Shown: one piece after another, positions 18,623 to 27,127 of the stretch
Numbering within the stretch: position 1 is the first letter of the stretch
Layout of the letters: each line of letters begins with the position of its first letter
Assembly: GCA_963834725.1 (NCBI GenBank)
Contig: CAWICN010000001.1
Span: 1,674,001 to 1,738,000 of the forward strand
DNA: 64,000 bases
Direction: 5' to 3'
From: PALSA-693 sp963834725
GTDB lineage: Bacteria; Actinomycetota; Acidimicrobiia; Acidimicrobiales; Palsa-688
Position numbers and translations under genes: made by a program
The notes under the pieces: generated by a model
The model's database searches: none
Told to the model about the DNA's origin: nothing
The model's input: the letters and a program-made list of their open reading frames with translations, nothing else

Positions 18623-19861
18623 TCAGACCGCCGAGCTCGTCGCGAATTTGGAGGCCACCCGCTCCTGGCTGATTCGCGGTGTCCACCGATCCTCCTGGTC
18701 TTCCCAGATATCCCGGAGCTTCGGGATGACCTTCGTCCCGAAGAGCTCGGTGTTCATCATGGCCACTTCCTCGGGCAGGTTACCGAGATCCATACACGTG
18801 ATCAGTTGCCCAATGTTGAGGTCTGTCACCAGGTCACGGACCCGCTGCTCGACCCGGTCAGGCGTGCCGGCGATGATGTAACCCAACTCGTCATATTCCC
18901 AGAAGTCCATTTCGCCCCTCATAGCCCGGCGGCGCTCATCCATCGACTGACCCTTCGGCCGGTTTAGCGACTCGCGGTATGACAAGGTTGTCTGGTAACC
19001 GGGAGGAGTGGCGAACTCAATGGGCACAGGGTTCTTCTGGAAGTAGTACTTCAAAGCGGAGCCATAAAGGGCCTCGGCTTCCTTGTCGGTATCGGCGCAG
19101 CAGATGATCTGAGTGAACGCCATCCGGTAGGGATTCAGGTTTCCACCTACTCGCTCGGTATGGTCCCAGAACCCGCGCACAATCGGGGTGGCCGCAGCCT
19201 TCCCGGAGAAAGACAGGTAGCCGTAGCAGTAGTCGAATTCGTTCACGAGTTGCCACGTCTCGACGCTTCCGGAGCCAGGGATCCAGATGGGGACGGGATC
19301 CTGGATGGGACGGGGCCACGGGTTGACGTAACGAAGCTGGTGATACTTGCCGTTGAATGCGAAAGGTTGATCGGCCTTCCAAGCCTTCAGGATCAACTCT
19401 CTGGCCTCGGCGAAGCGGTCTCGAAGCTCAACGGGAGGAATGCCATAGGAGAAGGCGCTGTCCATGGCAGTCCCGACCACCATGCCGGCAATGAGGCGTC
19501 CCCCCGAGAGGCAGTCGAGCATGGCCCACTCTTCGGCCACTCGCACCGGCGGGTTATAGAAAGCCAAGGAATTGCCGCAGATGGCAATGGCGGCATTCTC
19601 GGTCGAAGTGGCCAGCGCCGCCGCCATGAGGTTCGGCGACGGTGTCATGGCGTGCCAGGTCTGGTGGTGCTCGTTTAAGAGCAACGAGTCCCATCCGATC
19701 TGGTCGGCCCGCTGCATGAGACGCAGGTACATGTGGTAGTCCCGACCGATCTGGGCGGGATCGGCGTACTCCACGGGAGGCGTGACCCATGCGCTGCGGA
19801 CCTTGGCCGCTTCGTCGGGAAGGGCGCTGTAATACTCCTGCGTGAACCAGTGAAACCTCAC
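18623..19861 (-). CDS. LLM class flavin-dependent oxidoreductase
   Basis: A 412-residue luciferase-like oxidoreductase of the long branch. It begins VRFHWFTQEYYSALPDE at GTG; an AAGGAG site ends 6 bases before it, while the longer open frame upstream has no ribosome site. Family motifs are DSLLLNEHHQTWHAMTPSPN, AIAICGNSLAFYNPPVRVAEEW and SGGRLIAGMVVGT. It probably works as the oxygenase or dehydrogenase step for an intermediate handled by the two acyl-CoA dehydrogenase pairs flanking it. Confidence 0.9.
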   Translation of the reverse strand: MRFHWFTQEYYSALPDEAAKVRSAWVTPPVEYADPAQIGRDYHMYLRLMQRADQIGWDSLLLNEHHQTWHAMTPSPNLMAAALATSTENAAIAICGNSLAFYNPPVRVAEEWAMLDCLSGGRLIAGMVVGTAMDSAFSYGIPPVELRDRFAEARELILKAWKADQPFAFNGKYHQLRYVNPWPRPIQDPVPIWIPGSGSVETWQLVNEFDYCYGYLSFSGKAAATPIVRGFWDHTERVGGNLNPYRMAFTQIICCADTDKEAEALYGSALKYYFQKNPVPIEFATPPGYQTTLSYRESLNRPKGQSMDERRRAMRGEMDFWEYDELGYIIAGTPDRVEQRVRDLVTDLNIGQLITCMDLGNLPEEVAMMNTELFGTKVIPKLRDIWEDQEDRWTPRISQERVASKFATSSAV

Positions 19862-19880
19862 GATTATCTCCTTTTCACGG

Positions 19881-21155
19881 TCAGTCACGCGCCCCTGAAC
19901 GCGTTGTCCACTCCGCGGCACGCCGAAGCACCTCAGAGAAGGGGCGATCGGCATCAAAGCTGATCTCCCGGGGCAGGTCGAGCAGGCGCTCGCTGATCAC
20001 GTTGCGCATCATTTCGTTCGTGCCTCCGGCGATGCTTTGACCCCGAGCGCTGAGGAAGGACAAGGCGGCATCGGCGAACTCCTCCTCGCCGCCCTCAGGC
20101 CAGGCCACCGTGGCCCCTCGGCCGACCTGCATTCCGATTCGGGCCCGGGCCAGTGTGAAAGTTCCGAGGGCCAGCTTGATGTAGGCAGCCAGACTCGAGG
20201 AATCGGCGACGCCGGCGTCGCTGAGCGCCAGCACCCTCGCGGTGAGCTCAGCCTGTACCACGTCGTTCGCGTGGGCTCGAGCAATCGCCTGCCGAACACT
20301 GCTGTCACCCTCACGGCCGAGGCGGGTCGCCAAGGCGAGCAGATCAGGTGCGAGGTGCCGGATTGGTTGCACCGCGACCGCGGCGCCCCGACTCCCGCCC
20401 CCCCGCTCGGTGACGAGCATCGTGCGCGCCACTGTCCAGCCTGCGTCGACCTCGCCCACCACGTCGTCGTCAGTCAGCTCGACGTTATCGAAGAACTCCT
20501 GACAGAACTCGGACTTACCATTGATCTGGCGGATTCGGCGGATAGTCACCCCTGGCTTGTCGGCCTTCACCGCGAACCAGGTGAGACCGCGGTGCTTCGG
20601 CACTTCCCAGTTGGTCCTGGCCAAACACAACCCGTAGTCGGCGTAGTACGCACCACTCGACCAGATCTTCGATCCAGAAAGCAGCCAGCGCTCGCCGTCT
20701 CGAACCGCCCGGGTCCGGACCCCCGCCAGATCGGATCCTGCTTCCGGCTCAGAGAAGAACTGCACCCATAACTCCTCGCCGAGCAGCACCTTCGGCAGAT
20801 GGGTGGCGAGGAAGGCCGGCGAGGCGTACGCCAGCATGGTCGGGACGCAGATACCGAACGTGGTTCGCCCTAATGGGCCGAAGTTCGGAAGCCGATAGCC
20901 GCGACTGGCGTCGTGGAACGCGTGCTCGTGGGCGTTGGTGAGACCCTGACCACCGTAGGCTCTCGGCCAGGTGATCCCGGCAAATCCGTTCGCCGCCAGT
21001 TTTCGCTGCAGTGCCCGTTCGGGGTCCAGAAGGTCAGGAGTGTGGTCCGGTGCATCGGCCATTTCCCTCTCGGCCGGCTCTAGATTGGCCTCGATCCATG
21101 CTCGTGCCCGGCGGCGGAACTGCTCCACACTTTCGCTGCCCTCGACCGCTGTCAT
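19881..21155 (-). CDS. Acyl-CoA dehydrogenase, long partner subunit
   Basis: A 424-residue acyl-CoA dehydrogenase beginning MTAVEGSESVEQFRRRARAW. FAD/substrate motifs include WVQFFSEPEAGSDLAGVRTRAV, LSGSKIWSSGAYYADYGL and SIAGGTNEMMRNVISERLLDLP. Its ATG overlaps the TGA of the upstream paralogue (ATGA), so the two are translationally coupled and probably form a second heteromeric acyl-CoA dehydrogenase. The open frame continues 40 codons upstream but lies inside the preceding gene. Confidence 0.92.
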   Translation of the reverse strand: MTAVEGSESVEQFRRRARAWIEANLEPAEREMADAPDHTPDLLDPERALQRKLAANGFAGITWPRAYGGQGLTNAHEHAFHDASRGYRLPNFGPLGRTTFGICVPTMLAYASPAFLATHLPKVLLGEELWVQFFSEPEAGSDLAGVRTRAVRDGERWLLSGSKIWSSGAYYADYGLCLARTNWEVPKHRGLTWFAVKADKPGVTIRRIRQINGKSEFCQEFFDNVELTDDDVVGEVDAGWTVARTMLVTERGGGSRGAAVAVQPIRHLAPDLLALATRLGREGDSSVRQAIARAHANDVVQAELTARVLALSDAGVADSSSLAAYIKLALGTFTLARARIGMQVGRGATVAWPEGGEEEFADAALSFLSARGQSIAGGTNEMMRNVISERLLDLPREISFDADRPFSEVLRRAAEWTTRSGARD

Positions 21156-22303
21156 GAGACTGGCGCCTTCATTCCGTAGAGGCTCCACAGCCGCTCCCGG
21201 TGCCATCCGGGGTCTCCATAGAGGGCCGAGTCGGTTGTCACCCGCCGCAGGTACAGATGCTGGTCGTGCTCCCAAGTGAAGCCGATCCCGCCGAAGACCT
21301 GGAAGCAGTTCTGCACCACGTCCAGGGCACTGTCCCCGACGAACGCCTTCGCGACCGAGGCCATCGGGCTGGCGTCTTCGCCCTGCTCAACGCCCTTCAC
21401 CGCGGCGGCCAGGGCGGCCTTACTCGCTTCGATGAGCAGGCTGGTGTCCGCCAGCAGGTGCTTCACCGCCTGGAACGATCCGATGGGTCGGCCGAACGCG
21501 ACGCGGCTCCTGGCATAGTCAACCGTCATGTCGAAGTCATGGTCGATTGCGCCAACCGTCTCGGCCACGGTCAGCACCGCCGCCACGTCGAGCCCTCGTT
21601 GGGCCAACTCCTTCCCGGCAGCAGCGGGGCCTACCAGCGCAGACGGCTGCACCACCACGTCATCGAATCGGACTTCATAGAAGTCGCGAGTCAAATCCAG
21701 ACCGGACAGTCGGCGTATTCCTACCCCTGGCGACTCCCGCGCCACGAGGAAGTTGGAGACGCCCGAATCGGACCCGGCGGTGACGAGCAGCCAGTCCGCC
21801 CAGCCGGCGCCCTCGACCAAGCCGGTTACTCCTCGAAGGGTGAACCCGCCGCCCTCCGCATTCAGCCACCAGCTCACGGCCCCACCGGGTTCCCAGTTCC
21901 CGATCGGGTCCCCGATCGCCCACGTAGCGGTGGCCCGGCCGGAAACGAGCGCGGGCAAGACTTCATCCAGTTGCCTCCCCTGACCGGTCCGGCTCAGTAC
22001 GTCAGTGACGACATTCATGGCGGTGAACGGTCCCGGTTGCAGCCATCGCCCCCGCTCACCGGCGATGGCCGCCGCATCGTCTAAGCCCCGACCCGACACG
22101 CTGCCTCCGCCAAGACTTTCGGGCACCAACATCGCGAACCAACCGAGTTCGCCCGCCTGGACAAAGAACTCCCGATCCAGGCCCGTCGTAGCGTCAGCGG
22201 CGGCTCGTACCCGTTCCAGAGGCCACACCCGGCGGGCAAATCGCTCTGCTGCAGACTGGAGCAACTGCTGTTCGGGAGGACGGGGCAGGTCGATAGTCTT
22301 CAT
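21152..22303 (-). CDS. Acyl-CoA dehydrogenase, short partner subunit
   Basis: A 383-residue acyl-CoA dehydrogenase starting MKTIDLPRPPEQQLLQSAAER. The C-terminus has RVAFGRPIGSFQAVKHLLAD and CFQVFGGIGFTWEHDQHLYLRR, and like the protein at 15539 it lacks the C-terminal catalytic Glu segment of classical enzymes. It is the first gene of the minus-strand run and is coupled to the long subunit. Start chosen by homology; the ribosome site (GGAACGA) is weak and earlier in-frame starts cannot be excluded. Confidence 0.88.
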   Translation of the reverse strand: MKTIDLPRPPEQQLLQSAAERFARRVWPLERVRAAADATTGLDREFFVQAGELGWFAMLVPESLGGGSVSGRGLDDAAAIAGERGRWLQPGPFTAMNVVTDVLSRTGQGRQLDEVLPALVSGRATATWAIGDPIGNWEPGGAVSWWLNAEGGGFTLRGVTGLVEGAGWADWLLVTAGSDSGVSNFLVARESPGVGIRRLSGLDLTRDFYEVRFDDVVVQPSALVGPAAAGKELAQRGLDVAAVLTVAETVGAIDHDFDMTVDYARSRVAFGRPIGSFQAVKHLLADTSLLIEASKAALAAAVKGVEQGEDASPMASVAKAFVGDSALDVVQNCFQVFGGIGFTWEHDQHLYLRRVTTDSALYGDPGWHRERLWSLYGMKAPVS

Positions 22304-22580
22304 GCTGATTCGTTCCGACTCTGATGCCAATAAGGAGAGATGCGCTGCCGCGGTTGATGCCTCCGCATCTTGCCCCCACGGCCACAATCATTCGCAGACA
22401 TGTTCAGGGTAGCCCCCGGCCGCGGCCCCCACTACACAGGCAAGCGTGGACAGCCCCGACCGTCGATTTCTCTCGTCTCCTGCTTTCGGTCCCAGGTGTA
22501 GATCCCTATTCCTCACCATCCAACGAGGATTGTCGTATGTTCTTGCCTGCAGTCACCACAGTTAGCAAGGAGGAGGCCAG

Positions 22581-23411
22581 GTGAGTCAGCTCGATGGCAA
22601 GGTGGCGGTGGTCACGGGAGGAGCCCGGGGACAGGGTCGGGCACACGCGGTGGCGCTAGCCCGGGAGGGGGCCAACGTGGCTCTCTGGGATATTGCTGCA
22701 CAGATCGAGTCGGTTCCGTATCCGCTCGGTACCCCGGAAGACCTGCAGGAGACGGTCAATCTGGTGGAGAAAGAGGGGCAGCGCGCCGTAACGGTAGTGA
22801 CTGACATTCGCAGCACCCCGCAGGTAGATCGGGCGATAGAGCAAACGGTAAAGGAACTCGGGCCAGTCGATATCCTCGTCGCCAACGCCGCAGTATGCGG
22901 TTACCGACGCTTCGTCGAAATGAGCGATGACGTGTGGGACGACCTCATCGACACCAACCTGACCGGCACGTTCAAAACGATGCGAGCAGTTGTCCCGAGC
23001 ATGATTGCCCGAGGCTATGGCCGGATCATCGTGACGTCCTCGGGGGCCGGCCGGACCGGGGCACCAAACCTGTCTCACTATGTTGCCAGCAAATGGGGCG
23101 TCATCGGCCTGGTGAAGACAGTAGCGATCGAGACGGCGACGACGGGAGTGACCGCGAACGTCATCTGCCCGGCGACCGTCCGGACAGCCATGGTCGAAAA
23201 CGACCAGAACTACCGTCTATTTTGCCCGGACATTCCAGATCCGACTCTCGAGGACACCTTGCCCCGTTTGGCCACCCTCAATCCCATGGGAAAGCCGTGG
23301 CTGGAGCCGGAAGCCATCGCCCGGGCCATGCTGTACTTCGCGTGCGACGACGGGTCCTTGAGCGGAACGGTCCTCGAGGTCAGCCTCGGATCGGCGGCAT
23401 ATCGACCGTAG
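22581..23411 (+). CDS. Mycofactocin-coupled SDR family oxidoreductase
   Basis: A 276-residue short-chain dehydrogenase with cofactor motif TGGARGQGR, NAA motif ANAAVCG and catalytic YVASK. After the first beta-alpha units it has the extra segment SVPYPLGTPEDLQETVNLVE, the signature of the subfamily with non-exchangeable nicotinamide cofactor coupled to the redox peptide mycofactocin. It probably oxidises an alcohol intermediate. GTG start with an AAGGAGGAGG ribosome site. It is divergent from the acyl-CoA dehydrogenase operon (277-base gap) and convergent with the LLM gene at 23436. No mycofactocin biosynthesis genes are in this window. Confidence 0.92.
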   Translation: MSQLDGKVAVVTGGARGQGRAHAVALAREGANVALWDIAAQIESVPYPLGTPEDLQETVNLVEKEGQRAVTVVTDIRSTPQVDRAIEQTVKELGPVDILVANAAVCGYRRFVEMSDDVWDDLIDTNLTGTFKTMRAVVPSMIARGYGRIIVTSSGAGRTGAPNLSHYVASKWGVIGLVKTVAIETATTGVTANVICPATVRTAMVENDQNYRLFCPDIPDPTLEDTLPRLATLNPMGKPWLEPEAIARAMLYFACDDGSLSGTVLEVSLGSAAYRP

Positions 23412-23435
23412 CCGGGTTATTGCGCTCTCCCGCGC

Positions 23436-24641
23436 CTACTTTGGCGCGAAGTACGGGATGACCTCTTCTCCGACCAGGCGGATGCTTTCCATCACGCTCT
23501 GATGATCGAGGCCGCCCACTTGCTGGAAGCAGAGCAGGCGGTCGGTGCCAATGCCGCGATAGCGCTCCATCTTTCGTCGCACAGTGGCCGGGTCACCGAT
23601 GATGATCGAGTCTTGCTCGTTGAGTACGCCAAACACCTCGTCGGCCGAGAGTTCCTCTCCGCGGGCAAGGCGACCGACGATCCGTAGAGTGGCCTGGGCC
23701 AGCTCGTTCTGGTGGTCGACACCCTCGGGCTGGATGTCGCCGATCAGGCCCGCACCGGCATCGAGCTTGGCGCCGGCCGGTTCCGCGCCCACACCGCTGG
23801 CCCGCAGCGCCTCCTCCTGCTTCAGCAGGAGTTCCCTTAGCTCAAAGAACTTTACGATGGCGTTCTGGTACCAGGCACACGCGGCGGCCGCACCGTTTTC
23901 GATGGCCTTATCCATAGTCTCGGCGCAGTGCACGAACGTGAAGACCCCGGTCTGCGCGTTCGTGAACGAGCCCACATTTTCGGCACCCTTCAGCGCCTGG
24001 CGGTAAGTCTCGAACAGGGCGGCCATGGTCTCGATCGGCAGCATCAAGGTGACCCCCAAGACACCAACACCGAGTTCGCCTCCTACACGGAAACCGTCTT
24101 CACTCGTGCAGGTCAACCACATCGGGGGGTGAGGCCTTTGCAACGGCTTCGGGATGACAGCCAGATCCTTGATCTTGATCCTGTCCCCGTCCCATGAGAA
24201 CTTTTCCTGAGTCCACATCTGATGGACCATCCGCATGGCGTCAACCTGTTGCTGGCGGGTCTCGTCCGGATCGACCTGAAAGGTCCGCCACTCGGGAATC
24301 GTTGACCGAGCAAATCCCATCTCCAGTCGCCCGTCGCTCAACAGATCAAGGGTGGCGGCCCGCTCCGCGATCCGCACAGGATGGTTGATGTTGTGAGGTG
24401 CCAGGACCGCAGCGTGGCCGATGTGAATCTGCTTGGTCCGTTGAGCAATAGCGGACAGAATCACTTCCGGGGCGGAGCTGTAACTCATCTCTACCGCTCC
24501 GTGGTGCTCTACTTCCCACCAGCACCCGTACCCCATGCGATCGGCCAACTCGGCTTGAGCCAGCGTTTCCCGCAACAGCTGGTACTCCTGTCCGGGCTTC
24601 ATGTACGCCTTCTCGACCTCGCAGAAGATGTCAATCTCCAC
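23436..24641 (-). CDS. LLM class flavin-dependent oxidoreductase
   Basis: A 401-residue luciferase-like oxidoreductase of the long branch beginning VEIDIFCEVEKAYM at GTG, with GGGAGG close upstream. Motifs are YGCWWEVEHHGAVEMSYSSA, QIHIGHAAVLAPHNINHPVR and SDGRLEMGFARSTIPEW. A short GC-rich hairpin (CGCGCC-TACTTT-GGCGCG) overlaps its stop codon and may act in convergent termination with the SDR gene. It is 131 bases downstream of the ParB-like gene, so it could be regulated separately. Confidence 0.88.
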   Translation of the reverse strand: MEIDIFCEVEKAYMKPGQEYQLLRETLAQAELADRMGYGCWWEVEHHGAVEMSYSSAPEVILSAIAQRTKQIHIGHAAVLAPHNINHPVRIAERAATLDLLSDGRLEMGFARSTIPEWRTFQVDPDETRQQQVDAMRMVHQMWTQEKFSWDGDRIKIKDLAVIPKPLQRPHPPMWLTCTSEDGFRVGGELGVGVLGVTLMLPIETMAALFETYRQALKGAENVGSFTNAQTGVFTFVHCAETMDKAIENGAAAACAWYQNAIVKFFELRELLLKQEEALRASGVGAEPAGAKLDAGAGLIGDIQPEGVDHQNELAQATLRIVGRLARGEELSADEVFGVLNEQDSIIIGDPATVRRKMERYRGIGTDRLLCFQQVGGLDHQSVMESIRLVGEEVIPYFAPK

Positions 24642-24772
24642 ATCAACCTCCCAGTGTGAGCACCCGAACCTATCAGAAGCCACCTGACCCGTAGCCCGCG
24701 AGACGATGGATTAAATGATGCTCGGAGAGCGGCGATTTGCCGAAAAGATTCCAGTCACCGAAACAGATGAAC

Positions 24773-25717
24773 CTAGAGCCGAGCGGGCCGAACCCTCGCC
24801 TCCAGGGCCCGAGCAAAGTCTCGCCATGCTGTGCTGCGCTGCATGGCGGCGTCGGCGATCTCATACACGCGACTAAGGGGCACGCTCATCACGAAATTCC
24901 TGCACGCCTCGTCATCAACGAAGGTCGTCTCGAACCATCGCTTGAACGCAGCCCCCTCAAGGGTCGATATGAAGGCATGATCTAAACCATCGGGAGGAGG
25001 ATCGGAACCTTTCGGCATATCGGGTACCGGTCGGAGCACAGGGGGCCGCGCCGGCCAGCCCTCCTCGACGAGTGATTTTCGGACCGATCGAACCGTCTCG
25101 GGCGAGCAGCGCGCCACACTCGCTATCTCGCGCAGCGACGCATGTGGGCGCGCCCGCAACTCGGCTATCACTCGCCGCCGCATGGCTTCGCCGTTGAGTG
25201 GGCGCAGCCGCTGATCCCTCCCCGCTCTGACGTCCAACTGATCAGAATGGACAGTTGGACCGGGACCGAGCATCAACCGAAGTCGCCCGATGGTCGTCGG
25301 TGACAAGCCGCACAATGCACCGATACGACGATCGGACCAATCCCGATGTATTTCAATCAGGCGGCGGGCAGCAAGCTCCCGTTCCTTTACTGTTAGCGTC
25401 AAGCCTTGTCCGCAGTTCAGCCGCAGGGCCTCGAGGAACGCGGCGTCGTGGTCACCATGGAAGAGGTAGCACTCGATTTGCTCAAAACCAAGGCGCTTGG
25501 CCGCCATAAAGCGGTACTGGCCGTCGATAATGCAATGGTCATGAGCAGAGACAAGTATGGGCGGCCAGTTTCCATTGAGTTGTGCGAGAGTCTCGATATG
25601 CCGCGGATTTGGCGATTCAAGCCGCAACATAAACAGGGGAGACCGTATCTGGGTCAGAGCCAGATGCACTGGCTGGTTCCGTGTGGCCTCTGTGAGATGT
25701 ATCACCTCGTGTGTCAC
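24773..25717 (-). CDS. ParB-domain transcriptional regulator, StrR/NovG-like
   Basis: About 314 residues. The N-terminal ParB-like domain has NWPPILVSAHDHCIIDGQYR and then FMAAKRLG. A helix-turn-helix region follows, with HRDWSDRRIGALCGLSPTTIG, and a second HTH-like stretch lies at HASLREIASVARCSPETVRS. The order and the phrases (P-P-I-L-V, I-D-G-x-x-R, D-W-S-D-R-x-I, G-L-S) match the StrR/NovG group that activates antibiotic biosynthesis genes, rather than chromosome-partitioning ParB. The frame is open to 25798, but that start would be TTG without a ribosome site and would overlap the TetR gene by 71 bases. GTG at 25717, 10 bases after the TetR stop, is preferred; GTG at 25705 is also possible. 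Confidence 0.75.
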   Translation of the reverse strand: MTHEVIHLTEATRNQPVHLALTQIRSPLFMLRLESPNPRHIETLAQLNGNWPPILVSAHDHCIIDGQYRFMAAKRLGFEQIECYLFHGDHDAAFLEALRLNCGQGLTLTVKERELAARRLIEIHRDWSDRRIGALCGLSPTTIGRLRLMLGPGPTVHSDQLDVRAGRDQRLRPLNGEAMRRRVIAELRARPHASLREIASVARCSPETVRSVRKSLVEEGWPARPPVLRPVPDMPKGSDPPPDGLDHAFISTLEGAAFKRWFETTFVDDEACRNFVMSVPLSRVYEIADAAMQRSTAWRDFARALEARVRPARL

Positions 25718-25727
25718 CCCTGGTGTC

Positions 25728-26480
25728 TCATACGGCGTTATGCGTCCTATCAGCCCGGCTCGAGTCGATCGCGACAACTGTGGGTCCAGCCCCTTCAATG
25801 AACTGCCGGGCGAGCATGTCAGCCAGCTCTCGCGGAGAGAGCGCCCCAGCGGGGTCGTACCAGATAATCGTCCAGTTCAAAAGGTTGAGCAGCATCAGCG
25901 TCAGATACCGACAGTCGACATCGCCTCTCAGCCGACCAGCCTGCTGTTCGTCCGCGAGCAATGCCCGGAGCTGCCGCTCGTAGGCGGATCGGGCATCGAC
26001 AACCTCGATATATCGGTCGGGAGCCAACGCCCGAAGCTCGATCAGCATCACCGTGTGCATCGCCTGATCGCGGCAGGCCGTCTCCACGTGAGCGCGAATC
26101 GCGGCGAGCATACGAGTCGCTGGCGCGGCTCCGTCGATCGCGCCCCTCACTTCCACAGACATGGTGTGGAGGCTCTCGATACAGATGCCGTACAGGAGCT
26201 CCTGCTTGCTACTCACGTAGTGGTACAGAGAAGCCTTCTTCAGCCCCAGCAACTCGGCCAGCTCGCGGGTCGTCGCCTGGGCGAATCCCTTGCGTCGGAA
26301 GAGATCAGCAGCGATCCCGAGCAGTCGGTGCCGCGTTTCGTCGGCCCCGGTGAGCGTCGAATCATCCCCTGGCGACGAAACAGTGCGCAGGGCGCCCCCT
26401 TCCGGCGACCATGGCCAGAGGTCGAGCGGGCGCGTGGAGCTGGCCGCTCCCCCACCCTCGGCTGAACTCCTCCATACCAC
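25728..26480 (-). CDS. TetR family transcriptional regulator
   Basis: About 250 residues. The HTH is in AADLFRRKGFAQATTRELAE followed by LLGLKKASLYHYVSSKQELL. The start is taken at GTG 26480 because a GGGGAG site ends 6 bases before it. The longer frame begins with a TTG that is really the -35 hexamer TTGACA of the gene's own promoter. The N-terminal extension before the HTH is unusually long (about 40 residues). It is followed by the ParB-like gene with a 10-base gap. It probably represses itself and nearby catabolic genes in response to an acyl-CoA ligand, which is typical of the family but not shown here. Confidence 0.85.
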   Translation of the reverse strand: MVWRSSAEGGGAASSTRPLDLWPWSPEGGALRTVSSPGDDSTLTGADETRHRLLGIAADLFRRKGFAQATTRELAELLGLKKASLYHYVSSKQELLYGICIESLHTMSVEVRGAIDGAAPATRMLAAIRAHVETACRDQAMHTVMLIELRALAPDRYIEVVDARSAYERQLRALLADEQQAGRLRGDVDCRYLTLMLLNLLNWTIIWYDPAGALSPRELADMLARQFIEGAGPTVVAIDSSRADRTHNAV

Positions 26481-26508
26481 TGGCCGCTCCCCGGAAGATG
26501 TTCCCGTC

Positions 26509-26537
26509 AATCTAAGGCGAGCCGAGCCTGCTGTCAA
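26509..26537 (-). promoter_or_regulatory. Promoter of the TetR-ParB unit
   Basis: On the minus strand TTGACA (26532-26537, full consensus) and TAGATT (26509-26514, four of six) are spaced by 17 bases, about 30 bases before the TetR GTG. This is the best sigma-70-like promoter I noticed in the window. Confidence 0.65.
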
Positions 26538-26553
26538 CCGACCGCCCGGTCGG
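26538..26553. promoter_or_regulatory. Candidate TetR operator palindrome
   Basis: CCGACCG-CC-CGGTCGG is a perfect 7+7 inverted repeat with a 2-base centre, directly upstream of the -35 hexamer of the TetR gene. A further half-site CCGGTCG lies about 18 bases upstream. Many TetR-family regulators of lipid catabolism bind GACCGxxCGGTC-type boxes, so autoregulation is likely. Confidence 0.6.
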
Positions 26554-26608
26554 GAGCCGGGCGCCCGGTCGAATCAACCTTTAGTCGAGGGGGACCGCGG
26601 AATAGCAT

Positions 26609-27127
26609 ATGGAGCAGCGAGATGGGTGGATATTCGGCGCGACGCGGGTAGGTCAGCCCGAGGTGACCGCCTATCATCCGCCCACGATGCGACCGGGCCC
26701 AGATGAGCTCCTTAGCGCTTCAGATCTCAACTACGTTGATGATCTTGCTCTTGAAGGTATGCGGGCGAACAGGCCATGGCGGCCCATAGGGGAAAAGCCG
26801 AAACGCCGCAGTCGTCGGCGAGTGCACTCGTTCCACGGTGTCCCATACGGGGCGCCACCTACCGGTGAGCTGCGGTTTCGAGCACCTCAGCCAGCCGAGC
26901 CATGGCCTGGCGTCTTGCAGGCTACGGCGGCCGGCCCGGTTCCGATGCAAGCGTTGGCCGGTCCATTCACAGGCCTCATTCCTGGCAGCTCCGCGTCGGC
27001 CGCCAGCGAGGATTGCCTCACGCTCGAAATCTGGGCGCCGGCGGAGGCCATGGCGATACCTCTGCAGAAGACGGCCTCACCTACCCTACCGGACGACCCC
27101 GCCGCATCAATCGCTCCCCCCGGCTGA
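26609..27127 (+). pseudogene. Carboxylesterase type B, N-terminal remnant
   Basis: The ORF of about 172 codons contains VHSFHGVPYGAPPTGELRFR, then PQPAEPWPGVLQAT and SEDCLTLEIWAPAE, the hallmark start of carboxylesterase/lipase type B proteins (normally about 500 residues). After the last motif the homology stops: there is no GESAGA nucleophile motif and no oxyanion loop. It therefore represents only the first quarter of the gene. It is divergent from the TetR gene, so it may once have been the regulated target. Confidence 0.7.
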
